Shown in pieces: positions 37,066-45,823 of a stretch of 64,000 bases of DNA; position 1 is the stretch's first letter, and every line of letters begins with the position of its first letter. Position numbers and translations under genes: made by a program. Source of the stretch: Hyphomicrobiales bacterium (GTDB lineage Bacteria; Pseudomonadota; Alphaproteobacteria; Rhizobiales; Rhizobiaceae); contig UBXV01000019.1 in NCBI GenBank assembly GCA_900469625.1, forward strand, positions 1 through 64,000, in the 5' to 3' direction. The notes beneath the pieces were generated by a model that saw only the letters and a program-made list of their open reading frames with translations, ran no database searches and had not been told where the DNA came from.

Positions 37066-37815
37066 TCATTGCGACATACCTTCAAGGCGATAACGAGTCC
37101 CGGGATAGAGCAGGCGCGCCGTCGTCACATTGGCGCTATCCGACCAGGTGCGGCGCCGGATCATCAGGCAGGGCTCGTTTCGGTCGATGCCGAGCAGCTT
37201 GCACTCCCATGGCTGCGGCGACACCGCCTCGACGATCTGCTCGGTGCGGGTGATTGGCGCCACCGCCGTCAGATAGGCGTTGGGCGTCATGTCACGAAAA
37301 TCCTGCTCCATGTATTTCGGGCAGATGGACGGATTGACGAAGCGGTCCTCGATCTGGATCGGCAGGCCGTTTTCCGAATGCACCATGATCGAGTGGAAAA
37401 CGCGCGCGCCGGTCACAAGCCCGAGCGCATAACCGATCTCCGACGGCGCGACTTCTTCCTGCATCAGGGTCATGCGCGAGGTGTGGGCATGGCCGCGCTC
37501 GCGGATCTCGTCGGCGATGTTGCGCACTTCCAGAAGGGCCGTGCTGCCCTTGTGGGCGGCGACGAACGACCCCACGCCCTGGACGCGGGTGATCGCGCCC
37601 TCGGTCGCAAGCTCACGCAGCGCCCGGTTGGCGGTCATGCGGCTGACGCCGAGATCGGCGACGATCTCGTTTTCGGAAGGGATGCGGTGATGTGCCGGCC
37701 ACTCGCCGCTGTCGATGCGCGTGCGGATGAACTGCTTTACCGCCTCGTAGCGTGGCACCGGTCCGTCCTCGAATGCCGCCATGTCGATCCTTCGCCTGAG
37801 TGCCGTTATCGGCAT
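37066..37815 (-). CDS. hutC: HutC-type GntR-family repressor
   Basis: This 249-residue regulator has an N-terminal GntR winged helix (PRYEAVKQFIRTRIDSGEW, IPSENEIVADLGVSRMTANRAL) and a C-terminal UTRA effector domain (HSIMVHSENGLPIQIEDRFVNP, EAVSPQPWE, CLMIRRRTW). The UTRA pattern and position next to hutF identify it as the histidine-utilisation repressor that senses urocanate. Both the ATG at 37815 (behind GGACGGGG) and the one at 37782 (behind AAGGA) are plausible starts. It is divergent from the hut operon and transcribed with the kinase-PLP fusion. Confidence 0.88.
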   Translation of the reverse strand: MPITALRRRIDMAAFEDGPVPRYEAVKQFIRTRIDSGEWPAHHRIPSENEIVADLGVSRMTANRALRELATEGAITRVQGVGSFVAAHKGSTALLEVRNIADEIRERGHAHTSRMTLMQEEVAPSEIGYALGLVTGARVFHSIMVHSENGLPIQIEDRFVNPSICPKYMEQDFRDMTPNAYLTAVAPITRTEQIVEAVSPQPWECKLLGIDRNEPCLMIRRRTWSDSANVTTARLLYPGTRYRLEGMSQ

Positions 37816-37947
37816 TTTCCCCGTCCCTTCCGGATCGCGAACAAATCATGCGTATCCGGCCATGATTCTTTTCGTTCATTTCGCGCTTGCGCGCCACAGC
37901 AAAATATCTATAGTTCCATATACAACTACGTACAGGAAAATCGCAAC
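37816..37947. promoter_or_regulatory. hutC-hutF divergent promoter region
   Basis: This 132-base region should hold the HutC operator. An AT-rich stretch near 37905-37935 with GTTGTATATGG and CTGTACGTAG on the minus strand resembles the TGTATA-type sequences bound by HutC, but the match is loose. Confidence 0.4.
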
Positions 37948-39321
37948 ATGGCAACTTTTCCCGTCAACCGGCTCTTCGCCGATCATGCGCTTCTGCCGAC
38001 CGGCTGGGCGCAGAACGTGGCGATTGCGCTCGATGCGTCGGGCAGCATCGTTTCGATCACATCAGGTCAACAGGCTGAAAACGGCGACGAACGTGTCGCC
38101 GGACCGCTGATCCCCGCGATGGCCAATCTGCATTCCCACGCCTTCCAGCGCGCCATGGCGGGCCTTGCCGAAGTCGCCGGCAGCGGCAACGACAGCTTCT
38201 GGACCTGGCGGGAAGAAATGTACCGCACCGTCGGCCTCGTGAACCCCGACGATGTCGAGGCGATCGCCGCCAAGCTCTACATGGAAATGCTGAAGGGCGG
38301 CTTCGGTCATGTCGCCGAATTCCACTACCTGCACCACACCGCCGATGGCACGCCCCATGCGGACCCGGCCGAGATGTCCCTGCGCATTCTCAATGCGGCA
38401 AAATCGACCGGCATCGGCCTGACCCACCTGCCGGTGTTCTACGCCCACGCCAATTTCGGCGGCATCGCTCCGAATGCCGGCCAGCGACCCTTCCTGCACA
38501 ATCCCGAGCAATTCCTGGCGCTGCTGGAGCGGCTGGCGCCGCTCTGCCGCGACAACGGACAGACGCTCGGCTATGCCATCCACTCGCTGCGCGCCGCCAC
38601 GCCGGAAGAGATGCGCACGATCCTCGAGCACGCGCCGGTCGCAGGCCCGATCCACATTCATGTCGCCGAGCAGACCAAGGAAGTGGAAGACAGCCTTGCC
38701 TGGAGCGGCCGCCGCCCGGTTCAGTGGCTGCTCGATGAAATGCCGGTCGACGAGCGCTGGTGCGCAATCCATGCTACCCACCTGACCGACGACGAACGGC
38801 AGCGCCTCGCCAGATCCGGAGCGGTCGCCGGTCTCTGCCCGGCAACGGAAGCCAATCTCGGCGACGGTATCTTTCCGGCCGTCGACTACATGGCCGAAGG
38901 CGGCCGGCTCGGCATCGGCACCGATAGCCATGTGGCGACCAGCGTCGCCGAAGAGCTGCGGCTGCTCGAATATGGCCAGCGCCTGCGCGACCGCCGCCGC
39001 AACAGGCTTGCCGGCCCCGGCGCCTCAGTCGGCCGCACCATATTCGATGCTGCCCTCAAGGGCGGCGCCCAGGCCGTCGGCCAGAAGACATCGGGCATCG
39101 CCGTTGGCGCGCGTGCCGATTTCGTCGTGCTCGACGGCGCCAATCCGTACATCGCCGCTGCAAGCGGCAATCAGATCCTCGACCGCTGGCTGTTTGCGCT
39201 TGGCGGCGAGACCGTCCGCGACGTCATGGTCGCCGGACAGTGGAAGATCCGCAATGGACGCCACGAACGGGAGGAAGACATCGACCGCGCCTTCGCGCGC
39301 GTGCTCATGAAATTGAAGTAG
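37948..39321 (+). CDS. hutF: Formimidoylglutamate deiminase
   Basis: This 457-residue amidohydrolase converts N-formimino-L-glutamate to N-formylglutamate and ammonia in the five-step histidine pathway. Seen in the sequence are the N-terminal metal motif NLHSHAFQRAM (H62, H64), HIHVAEQTKEVEDS, IHATHLT and GTDSHV, all typical of HutF. The start is ATG 37948 with AGGA upstream. The frame stays open far upstream only because it runs antisense to hutC and the fusion gene. It is the first gene of hutFXWVHD. Formylglutamate needs HutG-type hydrolysis; an FGase-family gene lies at 31914. Confidence 0.92.
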   Translation: MATFPVNRLFADHALLPTGWAQNVAIALDASGSIVSITSGQQAENGDERVAGPLIPAMANLHSHAFQRAMAGLAEVAGSGNDSFWTWREEMYRTVGLVNPDDVEAIAAKLYMEMLKGGFGHVAEFHYLHHTADGTPHADPAEMSLRILNAAKSTGIGLTHLPVFYAHANFGGIAPNAGQRPFLHNPEQFLALLERLAPLCRDNGQTLGYAIHSLRAATPEEMRTILEHAPVAGPIHIHVAEQTKEVEDSLAWSGRRPVQWLLDEMPVDERWCAIHATHLTDDERQRLARSGAVAGLCPATEANLGDGIFPAVDYMAEGGRLGIGTDSHVATSVAEELRLLEYGQRLRDRRRNRLAGPGASVGRTIFDAALKGGAQAVGQKTSGIAVGARADFVVLDGANPYIAAASGNQILDRWLFALGGETVRDVMVAGQWKIRNGRHEREEDIDRAFARVLMKLK

Positions 39322-39357
39322 CAATCGAAGCGACCATCACAAAAAAGGGGAATGCGC

Positions 39358-40392
39358 ATGTCGATCAGCAAACTGAAACTCACCCTCGCCGCCACGGGCC
39401 TGGTGCTTGCCGCTTCCGCCGGCAATGCCAGCGCCTCCTATTGCGGCGACGGCAAGACCGTCACCTTCGCCGGCATCGACTGGGAAAGCGGTGCCTTCAT
39501 CACCGAAGTGATGAAAACCATTCTTGCCAAGGGCTACGACTGCCAGGTGGATTCGATCCCCGGCAACTCGGTGACGCTCGAACAGGCAACCGCCAACAAC
39601 GACGTGCAGATCTTTGCCGAGGAATGGCTCGGCCGCTCCGACATCTGGAACAAGGCCGTCGAGGAAAAGAAGGTCGTCGCCGTCGGCAAGACCTTCGTCG
39701 GCGCCAGCGAAGGCTGGTTCGTTCCGGAATACGTCATCAAGGGCGACGCCAGCCGCAACATCGAGGCGAAAGCGCCTGATCTGAAGAGCGTGTCGCAGCT
39801 GTCCGATGCCAAGATCGTCGAGCTGTTCGCCGATCCGGAGGAACCGTCCAAGGGCCGTTTCCTCAATTGCCCGTCGGGCTGGACCTGCGAAGGCGTCAGC
39901 ACCGCCAAGCTCGATGCCTACAAGCTCGGCGAAACCTATGTGAATTTCCGCCCCGGCACCGGCACCGCGCTCGATAGCGCCATCACCTCGGCCTATCTGC
40001 AGGGCGAACCGATCCTGTTCTACTACTGGTCGCCGACCGCGATCATGGGCAAGTTCAAGCTCGTGCAGCTGGAAGAGCCGGCCTATAACGAAGCCTGCTG
40101 GAAGGAGCTTTCGAGCGCCACCGGCAAGCGCGACGAAGGCTGCGCCTTCCCGTCCGTCGACGTCTCCTATGGCGTCAACAGCACCTTTGCGCAGGAGGCC
40201 CCCGAGATCATCGCGATCCTCGAAAAGGCGACCTTCCCGCTTGAAGACGTCAACGGCAGCCTGGCCTACATGACCGACAAGAAGGTCGATGCGGCGGCAG
40301 CGGCGGCCGAGTTCCTGAAGACCAAGGGCGACGTCTGGGGCAAGTGGGTCTCCGACGAGGCCCGCGGCAAGATCGAAGCCAGCCTGAAGTAA
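39358..40392 (+). CDS. hutX: Histidine/betaine-type ABC transporter substrate-binding protein
   Basis: This 344-residue periplasmic protein has a signal peptide (about 1-24, ending NASA) and an OpuAC/ProX-type domain (VTFAGIDWESGAFITEVMK, GTALDSAITSAYLQGEPI, YYWSPTAIMGKF). In rhizobial hut clusters this protein is HutX, which binds histidine and also proline or betaines. The ATG at 39358 is seven bases after GGGG; an earlier ATG at 39352 is too close to that site. A hairpin downstream may favour its expression over the membrane parts. Confidence 0.9.
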   Translation: MSISKLKLTLAATGLVLAASAGNASASYCGDGKTVTFAGIDWESGAFITEVMKTILAKGYDCQVDSIPGNSVTLEQATANNDVQIFAEEWLGRSDIWNKAVEEKKVVAVGKTFVGASEGWFVPEYVIKGDASRNIEAKAPDLKSVSQLSDAKIVELFADPEEPSKGRFLNCPSGWTCEGVSTAKLDAYKLGETYVNFRPGTGTALDSAITSAYLQGEPILFYYWSPTAIMGKFKLVQLEEPAYNEACWKELSSATGKRDEGCAFPSVDVSYGVNSTFAQEAPEIIAILEKATFPLEDVNGSLAYMTDKKVDAAAAAAEFLKTKGDVWGKWVSDEARGKIEASLK

Positions 40393-40426
40393 GTCCGTTC
40401 GATCAGCCGATGCGGGTCTGGCGCGC

Positions 40427-40443
40427 CCCTGTCTCGGACAGGG
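40427..40443 (+). promoter_or_regulatory. Intercistronic hairpin between hutX and hutW
   Basis: CCCTGTC/GACAGGG with a 3-base loop lies 34 bases after the hutX stop and has no T-run. Such hairpins often protect the binding-protein message or partly attenuate downstream genes. Confidence 0.5.
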
Positions 40444-40543
40444 CGTCCAGATCCGCGTCGGCGGTGACCTTCGACACCCCGAGGCAAGCGCCATCGGCCG
40501 CAGCGTTGCGCCCGCCCATGGCCCGAGCAAGGAACGACGTCCG

Positions 40544-41401
40544 ATGTTTCCGGATACCCTCAATCTCTCCATCCGCGCGCCGGTGAACGAGTTCATCCAG
40601 ACGCTGGTCAGCAGCTATGGCTGGGTCTTCAAGGCGATCAGCGCGGTGATCCTGAAAGCCGTGCTCTTCATCGAATGGATCCTGCGCGGCCTGCCCTGGT
40701 GGGTCGTCATCCTCGCCTTCATGGCGCTCGCCTGGCAAAGCTCCAAGCGCTGGACGCTGACGGTGGCCGTCGGGGCGCTTCTGTTCTTCGTCGGCGTGCT
40801 CGGCCTCTGGGACCTCACCATGCAGACGCTGGCGCTGATGCTGATGGCAACCCTGGTGTCGGTGGCAATCGGCGTGCCCATGGGCATCCTCGTCGCCAAG
40901 AGCCGGCTGGTGCGCAACATCACGCTTCCTGTGCTCGACGTGATGCAGACCATGCCGAGCTTCGTCTACCTCATCCCGGCGCTGATGCTCTTCGGCCTCG
41001 GCAAGGTGCCGGCGATCCTCGCGACGATCATCTATGCGGTGCCGCCGCTCATTCGCCTCACTGATCTCGGCATCCGCCAGGTCGACCATGAGGTGGTCGA
41101 GGCGGCGACCGCCTTCGGCGGCAGCCCCAACCAGATCCTCTTCGGCGTCGAACTGCCGCTCGCCACCCCGACGATCATGGCTGGCCTCAACCAGACGATC
41201 ATGATGGCGCTGTCGATGGTGGTCGTCGCCTCGATGATCGGTGCGCGTGGCCTCGGCGAACAGGTGCTGAACGGCATCCAGACACTCGACGTCGGCAAGG
41301 GCCTGGAGGCCGGCATCGGCATCGTCATCCTGGCCATCGTACTCGACCGCATCACGCAAGGTTTCGGCAAGAGCCGGACGGAGGATCCCCGCAATGGCTG
41401 A
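40544..41401 (+). CDS. hutW: Histidine/betaine-type ABC transporter permease
   Basis: This 285-residue membrane protein is of the ProW/OpuAB type with about six membrane spans and the permease loop (EVVEAATAFGGSPNQILFGVELP). It lies between hutX and hutV in a conserved order. Its last codons overlap the hutV start by eight bases, which indicates translational coupling. Confidence 0.9.
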   Translation: MFPDTLNLSIRAPVNEFIQTLVSSYGWVFKAISAVILKAVLFIEWILRGLPWWVVILAFMALAWQSSKRWTLTVAVGALLFFVGVLGLWDLTMQTLALMLMATLVSVAIGVPMGILVAKSRLVRNITLPVLDVMQTMPSFVYLIPALMLFGLGKVPAILATIIYAVPPLIRLTDLGIRQVDHEVVEAATAFGGSPNQILFGVELPLATPTIMAGLNQTIMMALSMVVVASMIGARGLGEQVLNGIQTLDVGKGLEAGIGIVILAIVLDRITQGFGKSRTEDPRNG

Positions 41402-42221
41402 TATCGAGATCCGCAACGTCTACAAGATCTTCGGCCATGACGCGAAGGCTGCGCTTGCCATGGCCCGCGACGGCCTCGACAAGGCGCAGATCCTCGCCCG
41501 CTCCGGCTGCAGCGTCGGTCTCAACGACGTCAGCCTGACGATCGGCGCCGGCAAGATCTTCGTCATCATGGGCCTGTCGGGGTCCGGCAAGTCGACGCTG
41601 GTGCGCCACATCAACCGGTTGATCGAACCGACCAGCGGAGAGGTCGCCTTCGACGGCAGCAACATCCTCGATCTCGACGCCAAGGCGCTGCGTACCTTCC
41701 GCATGCACCGCGTCAGCATGGTGTTCCAGAGTTTCGCTTTGATGCCGCACCGCACCGTCTTGCAGAATGTCGTTTACGGCCAGCGGGTGCGCGGCCTCTC
41801 CAAGGCGGACGCCCGCGACATCGGCATGAAATGGATCGAGACGGTCGGCCTTTCCGGCTACGACGCCAAATTCCCGCACCAGCTCTCGGGCGGCATGAAG
41901 CAGCGCGTCGGCCTTGCCCGGGCGCTCGCCGCCGATACCGACGTGATCCTGATGGACGAGGCCTTCTCGGCACTCGACCCACTGATCCGCGCCGACATGC
42001 AGGACCAGTTGCTGCAGCTGCAGCAGAACCTGTCGAAGACCATCGTCTTCATCACCCACGATCTCGACGAGGCTTTGCGCATCGGCTCGGAAATCGCCAT
42101 CCTGAAGGACGGCCAGGTGGTGCAGGTGGGAACGCCGGACGATATTCTCGACAACCCCGCCAACGACTATGTCGCCCGTTTCGTCCAACGTCGCCAGGGA
42201 AGGCCGGAAGCGCATGACTGA
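41394..42221 (+). CDS. hutV: Histidine/betaine-type ABC transporter ATPase
   Basis: This 275-residue ATPase is of the ProV type, with Walker A GLSGSGKST (60-68), signature LSGGMKQRVGLARAL and Walker B VILMDEAFSALD. It lacks the C-terminal CBS domains found in ProV/OpuAA, as expected for HutV. The start overlaps hutW and the end overlaps hutH by eight bases. Confidence 0.92.
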   Translation: MADIEIRNVYKIFGHDAKAALAMARDGLDKAQILARSGCSVGLNDVSLTIGAGKIFVIMGLSGSGKSTLVRHINRLIEPTSGEVAFDGSNILDLDAKALRTFRMHRVSMVFQSFALMPHRTVLQNVVYGQRVRGLSKADARDIGMKWIETVGLSGYDAKFPHQLSGGMKQRVGLARALAADTDVILMDEAFSALDPLIRADMQDQLLQLQQNLSKTIVFITHDLDEALRIGSEIAILKDGQVVQVGTPDDILDNPANDYVARFVQRRQGRPEAHD

Positions 42222-43701
42222 AAACATCACGCTTGATGGACCGGCAGACTGGGCGGAAATCGCCGCGGTCGCGAACGGCGCCCCGCTTGCGCTTTCCCAC
42301 GCGGCGCGCAGCCGCATCGTCAAGGCGCGCGCCGTGGTCGAGGCGCTGGTCGACCGCGGCATCCGCGGCTACGGCATCAACACCGGCGTCGGCGCGCTCT
42401 GCGATGTCATCATCGACAGGGAAAACCAGCAGGCGCTGTCGCGCAACATCATCCTCAGCCACGCTTGCGGCGTCGGCGAACCGCTGGGGCGAGCGGAAGC
42501 ACGCGCGGTAATGGCGGCCCAGATCGCCAATTTTGCCCACGGCTATTCCGGCGTGCGCATCGAAACGGTCGAGGCGCTCCTGGCGCTGCTCAATGCCGGT
42601 CTCATCCCCAACATTCCCTCGCGCGGCTCGGTCGGCTATCTCACCCATGCCGCATCGATCGGTCTCGTGCTGATCGGCCATGGCACGGTGAACGACGGCA
42701 AGGATATCTTGGGCGGTGCCGAAGCGCTGCGCCGGATCGGGCTCCAGCCGCTGCAGCTGCAAGCAAAGGAGGGCCTGAGCCTCGTCAACGGCACGCCCTG
42801 CGCCACGGGTCTCGCAGCCCTGGCGCTGTCGCGAACGAATGCGCTCTTTGCCTGGGCGGATGCGGCAGCGGCACTCACCTATGAAAACCTCGGCAGCCAG
42901 GCCAACGCCTTTGCTGAGGGACCTTTGGCGCTGCGCCATTCGCCGGGGCTGCAGGCGGTGGGCAAAACACTGCGCGCGTTCCTGGCCGATAGCCCGATGC
43001 TGGCGGCCAGCGCCGGCACGCGCACACAGGATCCCTTGAGCCTGCGCGCCGTTCCGCATGTGCATGGCGCGGCCCGCGACGCCTTCGTTCACGTGGCTGA
43101 AGCGGTCGACCGGGAGCTCGCAAGCCTCACCGACAATCCCGCCGTCGCCGGGACGCCGGAAGCACCCGAGGTGCACTCCCAGGCGCATGCGGTCGGAGCC
43201 GCCCTCGGCCTTGCCATGGACAGCCTCGCGGTTGCCGTCGCCGAAGTCGCGGCCATTTCCGAGCGCCGCATCGACCGGCTCGTCAACCCGCTCGTCAGCG
43301 GCCTGCCCGCCTTTCTCGCCGGCGACAGCGGCGTGTCCTCGGGCTACATGATCGCCCAGTACACGGCGGCGGCCCTTGGCGCGGAAAACCGGCGGCTGGC
43401 GGTGCCCGCCAGCCTCGACGGCGGCATCACTTCGGCGCTGCAGGAGGATATCCTGACGCATGCCACGCCCGCCGCCTTCAAGGCGCTGGCGATCGTCGAC
43501 AACCTGGAGCGCATTCTTGCCATCGAGCTTCTCGCCGCCGCCCAGGCCTATGACCTGCAGCCGCGCCCGACGGCCAAGGCAAAGCGAACCGACGCCCTCC
43601 ACCAGCGCATCCGCGCCGCCGTTCCCCACTATGCCGACGACAGGCCGATGAACGAGGATTTCGACCGCATGCGCCACATCATTCAGGATGAGACGCCATG
43701 A
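42214..43701 (+). CDS. hutH2: Histidine ammonia-lyase-family protein lacking the MIO triad
   Basis: This 495-residue aromatic-amino-acid-lyase-family protein retains YGINTGVG, LVNGTPCATG and ISERRIDRL. The segment that normally reads GSVGASGDL, whose Ala-Ser-Gly cyclises to the MIO electrophile, reads GSVG-YLTHAAS here (G138-S148), with Tyr142 where Ala is expected. In addition, the usual QDxYSLRC reads QDPLSLRA, so the catalytic Tyr is Leu, and GGNFHG is altered. The nucleotide sequence is unambiguous and there is no frameshift. The position in the hut operon matches the 'hutH2' of rhizobia (recalled). It may be inactive as a histidine lyase or have another role. The start at 42214 overlaps hutV. 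Confidence 0.88.
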   Translation: MTENITLDGPADWAEIAAVANGAPLALSHAARSRIVKARAVVEALVDRGIRGYGINTGVGALCDVIIDRENQQALSRNIILSHACGVGEPLGRAEARAVMAAQIANFAHGYSGVRIETVEALLALLNAGLIPNIPSRGSVGYLTHAASIGLVLIGHGTVNDGKDILGGAEALRRIGLQPLQLQAKEGLSLVNGTPCATGLAALALSRTNALFAWADAAAALTYENLGSQANAFAEGPLALRHSPGLQAVGKTLRAFLADSPMLAASAGTRTQDPLSLRAVPHVHGAARDAFVHVAEAVDRELASLTDNPAVAGTPEAPEVHSQAHAVGAALGLAMDSLAVAVAEVAAISERRIDRLVNPLVSGLPAFLAGDSGVSSGYMIAQYTAAALGAENRRLAVPASLDGGITSALQEDILTHATPAAFKALAIVDNLERILAIELLAAAQAYDLQPRPTAKAKRTDALHQRIRAAVPHYADDRPMNEDFDRMRHIIQDETP

Positions 43702-44282
43702 AACTGCTGCCTGCCTCCGGCCACAAGCGCATGCCCTGGAAAAACGGCGGCGGCGAAACCATCGAGATCGCGGTGTTTCCGGAGGGGGCGTCGCTCTCGG
43801 AATTCGACTGGCGCGTCAGCATGGCGACGGTCGCCAGCGATGGCCCCTTCTCGGCCTTCCCTGGCATCGACCGAACCCTGTCGATCCTCGAAGGCAACGG
43901 CATGACGCTTCTGATCGAAGGTCGCGAACCTGCGCCGCTGACGCAGGCGGCAGCGCCGCTCGCCTTCCCTGCCGATGTCGCGACGTCGGCAAACCTGATC
44001 GACGGCACCATCGTCGACCTCAACGTCATGACCCGCCGGGGCAGGCTCACGCATCACGTGCGCAGGCTGGACGTCCAGGGCGAAAATTCGGTCGAAAGCG
44101 AGGCGGCAACGATCCTCGTCTTCTGTCATCGCGGCACGGTTGAACTTGAGAGCGACGGCCAGACGCGCGCGCTTTCAGCCGGCGACGCCGTGATCGTTTC
44201 CGGGCCACTTGCGGCAAGATCGAAGGCGCCAGCAAGGTGCGAGCTGTTTCTGATCGAGATCGATACGGTCAAGCAGCTCTGA
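43698..44282 (+). CDS. hutD: HutD/Ves-family cupin protein
   Basis: This 194-residue protein has the HutD signature MPWKNGGGETIEI and a double-stranded beta-helix (DWRVSMATVASDGPFSAFPGIDR, LNVMTRRG). HutD is associated with histidine utilisation; in Pseudomonas it is proposed to limit hut expression by binding pathway intermediates such as formylglutamate. The ATG overlaps the hutH stop (ATGA). It is the last gene of the operon. Confidence 0.88.
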   Translation: MKLLPASGHKRMPWKNGGGETIEIAVFPEGASLSEFDWRVSMATVASDGPFSAFPGIDRTLSILEGNGMTLLIEGREPAPLTQAAAPLAFPADVATSANLIDGTIVDLNVMTRRGRLTHHVRRLDVQGENSVESEAATILVFCHRGTVELESDGQTRALSAGDAVIVSGPLAARSKAPARCELFLIEIDTVKQL

Positions 44283-44419
44283 GAACGGCTGAGCTGCAGG
44301 CAACGGCCGTCGAGACCAAATGCCGCCACGATGCTGGAGCGATAGGTCTACTGTCGTCATCGACGGACGAACGACCGCGCCGCGATCGCCGGGCTAACAG
44401 GCGACGGCAATTGCGGGCG

Positions 44420-44875
44420 CTAGTCTTCGTTGCCGGCGTCGATCTGGTTTTGCTGTGTGACGATCGCCTCCGTCTGGACCTTGGTGTTCTGGCCGACGGC
44501 GATCATCCAGCGCTCGCCCTCCTTCACCAGGATGTAAAGCGGGCTGCCCTCCGCCTCGCCCGGGATCGGTGATCCGTCGGCGAGCACCGGGCGCTGGCGC
44601 ACGTTGACGGCGGCCACGTCGGGCCGCAGGAAGGAGATGTGCACCGCCTCGTAGCGGGCGTACTGGTTGCCGAGCGCCGGCGTCAGCACCTTGCGGGTAA
44701 AGGCCGCGATCTCGTCGCGGCCGGTCAGCCGTCGCCCGAAGGCGGTCACCCATACCGCGTCACGCGTGAAATGCCGCAGGAAATCCTCCGGCGACCGCTC
44801 GTTCTGCGCCCGCTCGACGTCGGCGATCAATTGGCCGATCCGCTCGACTTCGTTCTCATGCGCTGTCTTCGTCAT
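44420..44875 (-). CDS. NTF2-like SgcJ/EcaC-family protein
   Basis: This 151-residue protein is of the SnoaL/DUF4440 (SgcJ/EcaC) type, a cone-shaped NTF2 fold (DFLRHFTRDAVWVTAFGRRLTGRDEIAAFTRKVL). No catalytic residues are certain and the family's functions vary widely. GGGGAG precedes the ATG. It is monocistronic, convergent with hutD and divergent from the TonB-like gene. Confidence 0.8.
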   Translation of the reverse strand: MTKTAHENEVERIGQLIADVERAQNERSPEDFLRHFTRDAVWVTAFGRRLTGRDEIAAFTRKVLTPALGNQYARYEAVHISFLRPDVAAVNVRQRPVLADGSPIPGEAEGSPLYILVKEGERWMIAVGQNTKVQTEAIVTQQNQIDAGNED

Positions 44876-45068
44876 GGTCTCGCTCCCCGTCAGATGCGAT
44901 CATTGCATAGCAACTTTCGGCTCTAACGCAAAACGCGATCAGGCTGACGCCAGCCACACGGAAAAAGTGTTTTCGTGCGGGGGAGATTTCGACATCCGCC
45001 CTCGCGCCAGGCATCGAAAACTGCTTTAGCAGCAGACACATGCATCATCAGATCCGCCAGGCCGTCCC

Positions 45069-45407
45069 ATGAAAGCACTCCTCCCTATTCTCTGCGCCAT
45101 CTCGATCGTCGCCGGCGTGCCCGCCCACGCCACATCGACGAAGGCTGACCAGCATCAGGCACAGGAAAAGCAAGGACAGCGCAAACCCTTGACGACGGAA
45201 GTGCGCTTTTTCATCGGCAGGAACGGCGATCTGCTGTCGGCGTCAGTCTACCGGTCGTCCGGCAACCGCAAGGTCGATGCCGAGGCGATCGCCGCAGTCA
45301 GGCGGGCGGCGCCGTTTCCGAAGCGGCCGGCCGGCACTCCTGCCAGAATGGAAATGCGGATCAAGCTGCAGATGGATCCCGATGCCGCTGCCCGGCTCGG
45401 CAAGTAG
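45069..45407 (+). CDS. Small exported TonB-C-terminal-like protein
   Basis: This 112-residue protein has a signal peptide (about 1-22, PAHAT) followed by a short charged linker and a TonB C-terminal-like domain (VRFFIGRNGDLLSASVYRSSGNRKVDAEAIAAVRRAAPFPKRP). There is no N-terminal membrane anchor plus proline spacer, so it cannot act as a normal energy transducer. No ExbB/ExbD or receptor genes are near. The function is unknown; it may bind envelope components. Confidence 0.75.
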   Translation: MKALLPILCAISIVAGVPAHATSTKADQHQAQEKQGQRKPLTTEVRFFIGRNGDLLSASVYRSSGNRKVDAEAIAAVRRAAPFPKRPAGTPARMEMRIKLQMDPDAAARLGK

Positions 45408-45551
45408 CGCCCGCTGCTGCAAGGCGGCCTGAGGTTTCGCCAGGCGGACCGCGCCTGAACTGTCTCCCGAAGATGCCGTCGCGGCCGGGTGGCGTGCCCG
45501 CCGTTGCCGCATTTGGCGCCGGCCGGCACCGCATTTCCTGTTCATATTTCG

Positions 45552-45559
45552 TTAACCAT
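45552..45559 (+). promoter_or_regulatory. TTAACCAT motif, possible CtrA site
   Basis: TTAACCAT is a known CtrA-associated 8-mer in alphaproteobacteria. It lies about 105 bases upstream of the small membrane protein gene. One such motif can occur by chance. Confidence 0.35.
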
Positions 45560-45664
45560 ACCGCGTGTTACCCGGGGAACAGCACATTCGACGCCACACG
45601 ATAGTCTCCGTGTCACGGTTTGACAGTCTCTCAGCAACGAACACAAGGCTTGGAGGATACGGAC

Positions 45665-45823
45665 ATGATCAAGACCGGCTTCGGCGTTTCCATCACCGTA
45701 CTGGCCTTTTCGGTCGCAGTGATCGCCTTCATGCACGTTGCCCTGTCCCAATATCGCGCAGCCGAACTGGCCGAGATCACCCTGCCGGACTACAGCACCA
45801 TCACCTCGTCGATCCACCGCTGA
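45665..45823 (+). CDS. Small single-span membrane protein (52 residues)
   Basis: The frame starts at ATG 45665 behind GGAGG (seven bases) and encodes one hydrophobic helix (about residues 5-25, GFGVSITVLAFSVAVIAFMHVAL) followed by a short polar tail. No family is recognised. The good ribosome site, the membrane helix and the following hairpins support a real gene. The role is unknown. Confidence 0.6.
   Translation: MIKTGFGVSITVLAFSVAVIAFMHVALSQYRAAELAEITLPDYSTITSSIHR

Noticed and set aside
35794-37947. Very long upstream extension of the hutF frame
   Set aside because: It runs antisense through hutC and the fusion gene. HutF homology begins at the ATG at 37948.
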